Source: Streptomyces sp. CB03234 (GTDB taxonomy: Bacteria; Actinomycetota; Actinomycetes; Streptomycetales; Streptomycetaceae). Taken from it: a DNA stretch of 64,000 bases. This document shows, piece by piece, positions 55,311 to 64,000 of the stretch. Numbering within the stretch: position 1 is the first letter of the stretch; each line of letters opens with the position of its first letter. The notes under the pieces were generated by a model. That model was not told the DNA's origin and did not search any database. It was given only the letters and a program-made list of their open reading frames with translations. The translations under genes and the position numbers were made by a program. The stretch spans positions 824,398-888,397 of the forward strand of contig NZ_LIYH01000005.1 in NCBI RefSeq assembly GCF_001905885.1, in the 5' to 3' direction.

Positions 55311-55646
55311 GTGGCACAGAAGGTTCAGGTCCTTCTTGTCGACGACCTCGACGGTGGCGAGGCGGACGAGACGGTGACGTTCGCTCTGGACGGCAAGACC
55401 TACGAGATCGACCTCACCACCGCCAATGCGGACAAGCTTCGTGGCCTGCTGGAGCCGTACACCAAGAGCGGCCGTCGCACCGGTGGCCGCGCCTCGGCCG
55501 GCCGTGGCAAGGGACGGGCCGCCGCGGGTGGCAGCCCCGACACCGCGAAGATTCGCGCATGGGCCAAGGAGAATGGCTACAACGTGAACGACCGCGGCCG
55601 CGTGCCCGCCGATATCAAGCAGGCTTACGAGGACGCCAACCGCTGA
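55311..55646 (+). CDS. lsr2: Lsr2-family nucleoid protein (xenogeneic silencer)
   Basis: This encodes 111 residues from the GTG at 55311, 7 nt after AAAGGA. The N-terminal dimerisation domain reads QKVQVLLVDDLDGGEADETVTFALDGKTYEIDLT. The linker is rich in Arg and Gly (GRASAGRGKGRAAAGG). The C-terminal DNA-binding domain is IRAWAKENGYNVNDRGRVPADIKQAYEDA, with the RGR that enters the minor groove of AT-rich DNA. Lsr2 silences AT-rich, often horizontally acquired, genes in actinobacteria. Its own upstream region (55185-55310) is relatively AT-rich, so self-regulation is possible. Its 3' end overlaps the convergent gene by 22 bp. Confidence 0.96.
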   Translation: MAQKVQVLLVDDLDGGEADETVTFALDGKTYEIDLTTANADKLRGLLEPYTKSGRRTGGRASAGRGKGRAAAGGSPDTAKIRAWAKENGYNVNDRGRVPADIKQAYEDANR

Positions 55647-56179
55647 GTGCGGTCCGCACCCAGCAACCGGACCCGGTGACATTCCGATGCCGCCGCGTCC
55701 ACGAGTCGTACCAGGCAGGGGGCGCCGGCGCCGCCCCCCACGGCCGACATGGCCGGGAGCGTCGGCTCCACTTCGCGCCCGGGTTCGGGGGGGCGCAGCC
55801 ACGAAGCGGCGCCAGGTGAACCGGATCCGCTCCATCCTGGGGGAATCGGAGCGGTCATCCGGTCACCGGCGCCCAGGGCGGCCAGGTCGAGCGCGATCCC
55901 GCCCCACTCCAGCCAGTCGAGCAGCCCCGGCAGCTCGTCGGCGGCGCCCGCGGCCACCAGCAGCCGCATCCTGCGCCCCGCGAGGGCGACGGGCCACTGG
56001 CCACCGAGCCGCCGCAGCACGGCGAACCCGGCAGCGGCAGGCAGCTCCAGGGCGTCGAAGCGCAGCCCCGTGAGCAACTCCACCGGTCCTTCGCCGCCGC
56101 CCTTCGCCGTGGCCCAGCCGAGCTCGTGCTCGTACCACGAGGCGACGCCGTGCAGGAGGTGCGAAGCGGTGAAGGCCAT
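55625..56179 (-). CDS. Hypothetical protein convergent with lsr2 (SCO3374-like)
   Basis: This encodes 184 residues starting MAFTASHLLHGVASWYEHELGWATAKGGGEGPVELLTGLRFDALELPAAAG. The central part (LGGQWPVALAGRRMRLLVAAGAADELPGLLDWLEWGG) looks like a folded alpha/beta domain. The opening is reminiscent of bifunctional DNA primase/polymerase-like small proteins, but I cannot confirm that. Its last 22 bp overlap the 3' end of lsr2 on the other strand, so readthrough would make antisense RNA to lsr2. No ribosome site precedes the ATG. Confidence 0.78.
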   Translation of the reverse strand: MAFTASHLLHGVASWYEHELGWATAKGGGEGPVELLTGLRFDALELPAAAGFAVLRRLGGQWPVALAGRRMRLLVAAGAADELPGLLDWLEWGGIALDLAALGAGDRMTAPIPPGWSGSGSPGAASWLRPPEPGREVEPTLPAMSAVGGGAGAPCLVRLVDAAASECHRVRLLGADRTQRLASS

Positions 56180-56609
56180 GCCCGGGGAACTCGCGACCGT
56201 TCCTCCGGGTTACGCATCGCGACGGATCGCTACTGTGCGTACGGGTTCGGGGCGGCGCGTGGCGGTGTGGGGGAGCGCAAGGGTGTTCGCCCTTAGCTGA
56301 GGGAACCGGGGTACGCCGCATGGAGTGTCAGTGCTTACGGGTAAGACATTCCTAGTGGGGAGGGGCGACACGCACGGATCGGGCGTCTCACGTTCGCCAT
56401 CGGCGTACTGCCGGTGAGGGTAAGTGCCTGGCCTGCGGGAACATCGTCTCGGACCATTGGGTTGGAGCATTTGTCGGCGTTCGGGTCAGGAGGCCAGAGA
56501 CGGGTGTCGGCAGTTGGAATGAGCGGTCCCCGCTTGCGGGACTAAGCTGCGGAAGGACAGGGAGGGGACCGACCCCTTACTGCCTGACCGCTCTGAGGAG
56601 CGATTAACG
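56180..56609. other. 430-bp clpC promoter region
   Basis: No gene is seen. The left part is the upstream region of the minus-strand hypothetical gene. The right part carries the ClgR-type box at 56392-56408, a CCCGCTTGCGGG hairpin near 56530-56541, and ends with the clpC ribosome site GAGGAG at 56596-56601. Codon bias is absent on both strands. Confidence 0.7.
56392..56408 (+). promoter_or_regulatory. ClgR-type activator box upstream of clpC
   Basis: GTTCGCCATCGGCGTAC fits the motif GTTCGC-5N-GCG described for ClgR of Streptomyces, with 6-5-3 agreement. ClgR activates clp and lon genes when protein damage accumulates. The site is about 200 bp upstream of the clpC ATG, a usable distance if the leader is long. 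The assignment rests on motif match and target identity. Confidence 0.7.
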
Positions 56610-59135
<2,526 letters not shown>

Positions 59136-59152
59136 GCGGTAACCACCGCTGA

Positions 59153-59187
59153 CGGAAAGGGGCTGCCCACCGGGCAGCCCCTTTCCG
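59153..59187. terminator. Two-way terminator between clpC and dacB
   Basis: CGGAAAGGGGCTGCCC and GGGCAGCCCCTTTCCG form a perfect 16-bp stem with the 3-nt loop ACC. It lies 17 bp after the clpC stop and 5 bp after the dacB stop on the other strand, so it can serve both. Confidence 0.88.
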
Positions 59188-59192
59188 CGTTC

Positions 59193-60764
59193 TCAGCAGG
59201 GATCCGGCTTGCGCCAGGAGCATTCGAGGCCGGTGGACGGGTCGACGGAGCGGATGCGGGACGGCGGTACGGCGGTGATGGCGCCCTTGGCCGTGTCGGA
59301 CCTGGCAAGGGTCACGACGATGGCGTCCTCGATGCTCTTCACGGACGACGCCAGGTGGTTGTTGAGGACGATGGAGTAGACGAGACGGCGGCCGCCGGCG
59401 TCCGTGACGTACCCGGAGAGCCCGGAGGCGCCGGTCAGGGTGCCCGTCTTGGCCCGGGTGTTCAGGGCGGCGGGGGTGCCGCACATCCGGCTGCGTAGGG
59501 TGCCGCCGGTGGCCCGGTCGGGGGCGCAGGCGACGGGCAGGGACGCGTACCAGTCGGCGTACCAGGGGGCGTCCTGGACGGCGAGGAGCAGGCGGGCGAG
59601 CTGGGCGGCGGGGAACAGGTTCATCCGGGACAGACCGGAGCCGTCGACCTGGCGGACGGTCGACGTCTGTACGCCCTGCTCCTTCAGGTACGTGCCGATG
59701 GCGGCGAGCCCCGCGCTCCAGGTGCCGCGGCCGGACGTCTCGTACCCGATGGTCTTGGTGAGGGCCTCGGCGTGCATGTTGTTGGACAGCTTCATGAAGG
59801 GACGCATGAGGTCCTTGAGCGGCATGGAGCTGTGCGTGGCCAGGGCCTTGGCGTGGGCGGGGGTCGGCGCCCCGAGGCGGGGCGGCCCGTCGACGCGTAC
59901 GCCGTGGGCGGCGAGGGCGTCGGTGAAGACGGCGGCGGCGTAGCCGGTGGGCTCCCAGACCGTGACCCACTCCTTGGCGGGAGAACCCTGCACGGGGATC
60001 TCGCCGGCGACGGTGATGGTGTTCGTGCCGTGTTCCCGCTCGATGGTGAGGCCGGCGGGGCGGCCCGCGGGGACGGTGGTGGCGCGGTTGTCGACGCGTA
60101 CGTAGCCCGTGGCGGGGGTCAGCGAGATGCGCGGTTTCGCGCCCGCGTGGGCGGCGGGGGCCGCCTCGACGACGACCGTGCCGGAGTCGTAGTCCGTGTC
60201 CGGGGCGACCGTGAGGGGCGAGATCTGCGCGGAGTAGTACGACGACTCGTCGTCGGCGGCCCAGGAACGGCCCAGCCGGTTGGTGTCGAACCGTGTGTCG
60301 TCGGCGACCAGGCGCCCCGTCACCCGCCGGACGCCGGAGGCGGCCACCCGGGCGGCCAGCGCGTCGTAGTCCTTGGCGAGGGTGGTGGGGTCACCCGTCC
60401 CGCGCAGGTACAGGTCGCCGTGCAGGACGCCGCCCCTGGGGCCGGCGGTGGACAGCACCTCCGTACGGAAGCGGTACTCGGGGCCGAGGAGCGCCATGGC
60501 GGCGACCGAGGTGGGGATCTTGGTGTTGGAGGCCGGCATCAGGCGGTCGCCCGCGTCCCGCTGGTAGAGGGTGTCGCCGGACGAGGCGTCGGCGACGACG
60601 ACGCTCGCGGCGCCGCCGTCCAGCCGGGAGTCGGCGAGGATCGTGTCGATGGCGCCCTTCAGACCGGTGTCGGAGGGCCCCGCCCCGGCAGGGAGGCTGC
60701 TCCCCGCGAGGAGCCCGGCCAGTCCTAATGCGAGGGCGGTGACGCGCGTCACGTGTCTGCTCAT
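59193..60764 (-). CDS. dacB: D-alanyl-D-alanine carboxypeptidase/endopeptidase (PBP4, S13 family)
   Basis: This encodes 523 residues from the ATG at 60764; no good ribosome site precedes it. A signal peptide (VTALALGLAGLLAGSSLPAGAG) directs export. The active-site motifs are S79-NTK in MPASNTKIPTSVAAMAL, SNN in MKLSNNMHAEAL and KTG in TRAKTGTLTG. VDGSGLSR is a family hallmark. The domain with extra loops (residues ~100-260) is larger than in the S13 member at 21141-22580. The enzyme removes terminal D-Ala or cuts cross-links in peptidoglycan outside the membrane. The C-terminus ends in two Cys that may pair. Confidence 0.93.
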   Translation of the reverse strand: MSRHVTRVTALALGLAGLLAGSSLPAGAGPSDTGLKGAIDTILADSRLDGGAASVVVADASSGDTLYQRDAGDRLMPASNTKIPTSVAAMALLGPEYRFRTEVLSTAGPRGGVLHGDLYLRGTGDPTTLAKDYDALAARVAASGVRRVTGRLVADDTRFDTNRLGRSWAADDESSYYSAQISPLTVAPDTDYDSGTVVVEAAPAAHAGAKPRISLTPATGYVRVDNRATTVPAGRPAGLTIEREHGTNTITVAGEIPVQGSPAKEWVTVWEPTGYAAAVFTDALAAHGVRVDGPPRLGAPTPAHAKALATHSSMPLKDLMRPFMKLSNNMHAEALTKTIGYETSGRGTWSAGLAAIGTYLKEQGVQTSTVRQVDGSGLSRMNLFPAAQLARLLLAVQDAPWYADWYASLPVACAPDRATGGTLRSRMCGTPAALNTRAKTGTLTGASGLSGYVTDAGGRRLVYSIVLNNHLASSVKSIEDAIVVTLARSDTAKGAITAVPPSRIRSVDPSTGLECSWRKPDPC

Positions 60765-60811
60765 GGGGAGGAGGATGGCGGAGCGGGGGCGGGGTGGGAA
60801 GGAGGCGGGGC

Positions 60812-63800
60812 TCAGGTGGTGACGATGTGGACCCCGCGGGAGAGGTGCTCGGTGCCGGTGAGCCGCAGGCGGCGGGCGACGATGCGCTTCAGCTGCGGCA
60901 GATCGGTCAGCGGCGAGACATTGAGCGGGCCTCCCGACTCCGCGACGGCGCTGATCACGCCGAGGCTCTCCACGGCGGGAAACACGGTCGCCAGCCGGTG
61001 CAGGGACGAGTGTTCGGTGAAGAGCCCGATGCCGACATAGCGCACACCGGGAAAGCTCAGGGTGCCGGGGCAGGAAGCCAGTGAGCCCACTTCGCACGAG
61101 ACGCCGGCCAGGAGCGGCAGAGCGGCCAGCTCCCGCCAGTCGTCCTCCGACAGACGTCCCGTGCCGGCGACGTAGTCCAGAGTCGGGTAGCGGCGCAGCC
61201 CCTTCAGGCCTTCCACCGCCGGTTCCCGCATGTAGAGAAAGCCCAAAGGGGCTTTCTCTGGCAGGCAGGTGAGGCTCCATTCCGCCTCTTGGGCCAGGTC
61301 GAGGTTGAGCGTCTCCAGCCGCTCGAGCGAGCGCAGGGCGCTGAGATCCGGGCTGGTGCCCTCGCGCTCCAGAGTCAGGTGGGCGGGATCGCAGTGCCTG
61401 AGGAGCCTGGGCAACAGCGCGTCGGACACGTGCTTCCGGAGATCGAGCCGGGTGGGCCGCAGGCCGAGGCGCATCAGCTCGTGGGCCTGCTCGTCCGAGG
61501 CGACCGTGCAGTCCAGTCCCTCGGGATCCAGCCGCGCGATGATCTCCTCGGCGTACGAGGCCGTGTCGAAGCGGGACCAGCCCCACATGAGCTGGGCACG
61601 CACCGGCAGGCTCGTGTGCTCGGCGAATCGCGCCAGGTACGGAAGGGCCGCGTCCGCCCGGATGTGCGTCGCCGTGATCACCGCCATCTGGGCCTGCTCG
61701 TCGTCCAGCTCCTCCGGGCCCGGGAGCAGGTCCAGGATCAGCGGCCCCACCGTGGCCAGCTCGCGGGCCTCCTCCGGGGTGCGCGGTGGGATGACCTCCG
61801 CCGTGCGGTCCAGCAGGGCGCGCTGGATGTCCGGGGCGAGTTCCGTAGCGTGTTCGAGGGCGGCCGCGGCGACGAAGAGGATGCGGAGCTGGGCGCGGCG
61901 GTCCGGGGCGGCGTCGGCGGCCTTCAGCAGCTCCGTGAAGATCTCGGCGCATTCGCGCGGGCGGGCGTGGGCTACCGCCATGCGGATGACGTCCTCCCAC
62001 TGGTCGTCTCCGGCGTGACCGGTCAGGACGCCGATGTGCCAGTCGTCGACGATGGCCTTGGCGGCGAGGTAGTCCTGGAAGGTCCGGTGGACGAAGTCCA
62101 CGGCGTCCGGGCCCGGTTCGCGGAGCAGGCCGCTGCGCTGGAGCAGGTGCTGGAAGACGGCCTCCGGCTTCCCGATGGCGGCGGCGTCCGGGATGGCCGG
62201 GATCGCGTCGAGCACGATCGTCTCGGCGCGGGAGCGGTCCATCTCCGTACGGCCGTTGACCGTGAGCCAGTACGCGAGCCGCTGGATCAGCCGGATCTGC
62301 GGGGCCTCGCCCAGGTCGACCCCCGTCGGGTCGCCCATGTCGCGCTCCCGGTCGCGGCGGGCGAGCAGCATGTCGAGGGCGGCGTCGTACAGGCCCTTGC
62401 GGCCGCGCGGGAGGAAGCCGCGGCGGTCGCGGTGCAGGGCGCAGATCAGGCCGCACATCAAGGGGTTGGTGGCCAATCGGGCGAGGTCCTGTGTGGTGCG
62501 GAGGGCGTCGAGGAGGGGCTGCTCGTGAGAGCCCGCGCCCGCGGCCGCGTGCCAGCGCCGTACGAACGCGCCGACCTCGCTCCGGCTCATCGGCGAGAGC
62601 GAGAGTTCGGTGAAGCCGTCCGGGGTCAGCCAGTCCTCGCGTACGGCGGAGGGGCGGGAGGTGACGAGCCAGCGGTTGGCGCCGTCATACGTGGCGAGGA
62701 GGTCGCGCAGCCAGCGGCGGGTGCGGTCGCGCTCGGGTTGCGGCACCTCGTCGATGCCGTCGACCAGGACCAGGCCCCGGCCCGCCGCGAGGACGCGGTC
62801 GGCCCAGCCGTCCGGCGCGGTCAGGGGGCAGCCGGCAGCGGCCAGGAAGCGGTCCGGGGCCGGGAGCCGTTCGCCGTGGCGGGTGAGGGTGCGCAGCGGC
62901 AGCATGAAGGGGACGCGGTCGCGGAGGTACGCCATGCGGTCGTCGACGGCCCCGTTTGCCGCCGACACCGCCAGCCACTGCACCAGCGTGGTCTTGCCCG
63001 ACCCGGCGACGCCGCGCAGCAGCACCCGCTCGTGCCGGGCCAGCGCCTGGTCGGCGGGCCGCGAGCCGGCCGGGGTGCGCTGAGCGGCGGCGCCGACCGG
63101 ATCCATGCCGTCCGGGACGTGCGGGTGAGGCTCCGGCGCGCTCGCCTCCAGCGACAGGTACGCCACGTCCAGCGGCCAGGCGTCCGGCGAGTTGTGCAGG
63201 TCGATGCCGTAGATCGTCAGGCTGCCGTGCTTCTTGGCGACGTACGCGCGGTAGCGGTGCTCGAAGGTCGCGTCCTGCGCGAAGGGCCGGGGCGTACGCG
63301 CGATGAGGGCGTCCACCTTGGCGATCAGCTCCGCCTGCGTGCGGCTCTGCTCCACCAGGGTGCGGGCGACGAAGGTCGAACGCTGGGTGAAGAAGTGCAG
63401 GACGTGCAGGCAGGCCCACTCGGTGATCGACTCCAGGAAGAGCGCCGCGTCGGTGGACAGCCCGGCGGGGGCCGGGGCGGCGGCGCGCAGGCGGTCCGCC
63501 AGCTCGCGGTGGCCGAGGCGGACGGCCTGGACGTCGTCCATGTCGAGGTCGCCGAGGGCGAGCAGGGTGCGGGTGAGGGCGTCGGCGACGGCCTGGGCCT
63601 CGTCGTGCGGGAAGGGCGGCTCCCCGGGGACGGCGAGCGCGTCGGCGATGAGCCGTGCGGCGAGCTTGCGTACGTCCCGCTCGGTGAGCGTGCGCTGCTC
63701 GCCACGGAAGGAGACCAGCCGGGAGAGGCGGATGCGCTGCCCGGTCAGCCCGGCGCCGGAGCCCTCCTGGACGAAGAGCTTCTTGATCAGGGGTGTGATC

Positions 63801-63835
63801 GCGCTCGACGCGAGGCGAATGAGTGCTGGATCCAT
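60812..63835 (-). CDS. NACHT-domain NTPase with NLR-like architecture (candidate immune/signalling ATPase)
   Basis: This encodes 1007 residues from the ATG at 63835, 6 nt after GGGGGGA. Residues 1 to ~230 form an all-helical N-terminal domain of the kind seen in Streptomyces NACHT proteins (DPALIRLASSAITPLIKKLFVQEG...). The NACHT ATPase follows: Walker A GVAGSGKTTLVQ with Lys281, Walker B GLVLVDGIDEVPQ near 353-365, and sensor region WLVTSRPSAV. After a winged-helix-like and helical region (FVHRTFQDYLAAK is a NACHT hallmark), the C-terminal ~250 residues include HEAT-like stretches and Leu-spaced segments (LRSLERLETLNLDL, LKGLRRYPTLDYVAG, LTDLPQLKRIVARRL) resembling leucine-rich repeats. There is no membrane or nuclease domain. 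Related bacterial NACHT proteins act in phage defence; this one stands alone, so its role is open. Confidence 0.87.
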   Translation of the reverse strand: MDPALIRLASSAITPLIKKLFVQEGSGAGLTGQRIRLSRLVSFRGEQRTLTERDVRKLAARLIADALAVPGEPPFPHDEAQAVADALTRTLLALGDLDMDDVQAVRLGHRELADRLRAAAPAPAGLSTDAALFLESITEWACLHVLHFFTQRSTFVARTLVEQSRTQAELIAKVDALIARTPRPFAQDATFEHRYRAYVAKKHGSLTIYGIDLHNSPDAWPLDVAYLSLEASAPEPHPHVPDGMDPVGAAAQRTPAGSRPADQALARHERVLLRGVAGSGKTTLVQWLAVSAANGAVDDRMAYLRDRVPFMLPLRTLTRHGERLPAPDRFLAAAGCPLTAPDGWADRVLAAGRGLVLVDGIDEVPQPERDRTRRWLRDLLATYDGANRWLVTSRPSAVREDWLTPDGFTELSLSPMSRSEVGAFVRRWHAAAGAGSHEQPLLDALRTTQDLARLATNPLMCGLICALHRDRRGFLPRGRKGLYDAALDMLLARRDRERDMGDPTGVDLGEAPQIRLIQRLAYWLTVNGRTEMDRSRAETIVLDAIPAIPDAAAIGKPEAVFQHLLQRSGLLREPGPDAVDFVHRTFQDYLAAKAIVDDWHIGVLTGHAGDDQWEDVIRMAVAHARPRECAEIFTELLKAADAAPDRRAQLRILFVAAAALEHATELAPDIQRALLDRTAEVIPPRTPEEARELATVGPLILDLLPGPEELDDEQAQMAVITATHIRADAALPYLARFAEHTSLPVRAQLMWGWSRFDTASYAEEIIARLDPEGLDCTVASDEQAHELMRLGLRPTRLDLRKHVSDALLPRLLRHCDPAHLTLEREGTSPDLSALRSLERLETLNLDLAQEAEWSLTCLPEKAPLGFLYMREPAVEGLKGLRRYPTLDYVAGTGRLSEDDWRELAALPLLAGVSCEVGSLASCPGTLSFPGVRYVGIGLFTEHSSLHRLATVFPAVESLGVISAVAESGGPLNVSPLTDLPQLKRIVARRLRLTGTEHLSRGVHIVTT

Positions 63836-64000
63836 GCGCGTCCCCCCGCAGCCACGGCGTGCTCGTCGACCGCCTCGAGAGTAGCGGGGGGTTCCGGTCC
63901 CGGTCCCGGAAAAGGAGGTCTTCCGGCCCGGTGGCCGTGACAAGGCGCACAGGCGTTTTGGGCGGTACTAGGTGGAATAGTGCGCCCGGCCGGGTAGGAG
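63836..64000. other. Upstream region of the NACHT gene, reaching the window edge
   Basis: These 165 bp hold the promoter and ribosome site (GGGGGGA) of the minus-strand NACHT gene. On the plus strand the last bases (GGGTAGGAG) look like a ribosome site, so a divergent gene may begin just outside the window. Nothing else is recognised. Confidence 0.4.

Noticed and set aside
56294..56320. GTTCGC...GGGAAC stretch near 56284-56306 considered as a second ClgR site
   Set aside because: It has mismatched dyad halves and the wrong internal spacing (no 5-nt gap before GCG), so only 56392-56408 is kept.

Overview
The window is high-GC DNA (roughly 70%) with strong GC bias at third codon positions, frequent GTG starts, short gene spacing and many ATGA/TGATG overlaps. 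Gene content (zinc-free ribosomal protein paralogues, XRE/DUF5753 with DUF397, a TipA-type MerR regulator, Lsr2, ClpC, DUF3180, a CtpI-type ATPase) points to a Streptomyces chromosome. Much of the order from about 20.4 kb to 60.8 kb resembles, from memory, the conserved core region around SCO3370-SCO3430 of S. coelicolor. I see no rRNA, tRNA, CRISPR array, insertion sequence, integrase or phage gene.

Layout. 1-3.1 kb: the tail of an unknown gene, a lipoprotein, then a divergent zinc-starvation cluster (rpmB-rpsN on minus; rpmG-rpmE-COG0523 protein-rpsR on plus) with a Zur-like palindrome at 1211-1225. 3.2-5.3 kb: a DUF397 / HATPase / XRE regulator trio with a shared 17-nt upstream element. 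5.4-18.1 kb: aldehyde dehydrogenase, DinB-like protein, a PadR-controlled ABC exporter with three matching operators, a BNR-repeat lipoprotein, a TipA-like regulator, a DedA protein and a very large P-type ATPase. 18.1-18.7 kb: a repeat-rich non-coding stretch. 18.7-25.7 kb: ThrE-like exporter, pyrophosphatase, a penicillin-binding carboxypeptidase, a zincin, tilS and hpt. 25.8-32.8 kb: ftsH, then the split folate genes folE and folP-(NTF2-like)-folB-folK-DUF3180, with an aldo/keto reductase between them. 32.8-35.9 kb: an MprF-like membrane aminoacyltransferase divergent from an esterase-D-fold hydrolase. 35.9-39.8 kb: an osmoprotectant ABC importer; one permease carries a 15-bp minisatellite. 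39.9-47.4 kb: a coiled-coil membrane protein, an orphan nuoD, a MidA-like methyltransferase, a two-component system, a TmrB-like P-loop protein and an ArsR-type regulator. 47.5-53 kb: a tight pantothenate/NAD/CoA operon (DUF2520-panC-nadB-nadC-coaX). 53.2-59.2 kb: small hypotheticals, a BlaI-type repressor, an ArgA-like GNAT, lsr2 and clpC with a ClgR-type box. 59.2-63.8 kb: a second D-Ala-D-Ala carboxypeptidase and a 1007-residue NACHT ATPase with an NLR-like layout.

Most of the window is housekeeping: cofactor synthesis (folate, pantothenate, NAD, CoA), proteostasis (FtsH, ClpC), tRNA modification, purine salvage, wall remodelling and nucleoid silencing. The parts most worth a second look are the NACHT protein, the shared operator of the XRE/DUF397/HATPase trio, the PadR operator set, the COG0523 protein that has lost its P-loop lysine, the dispersed intergenic repeat family and the permease minisatellite. 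Family assignments rest on motifs and recall; no database search was possible.
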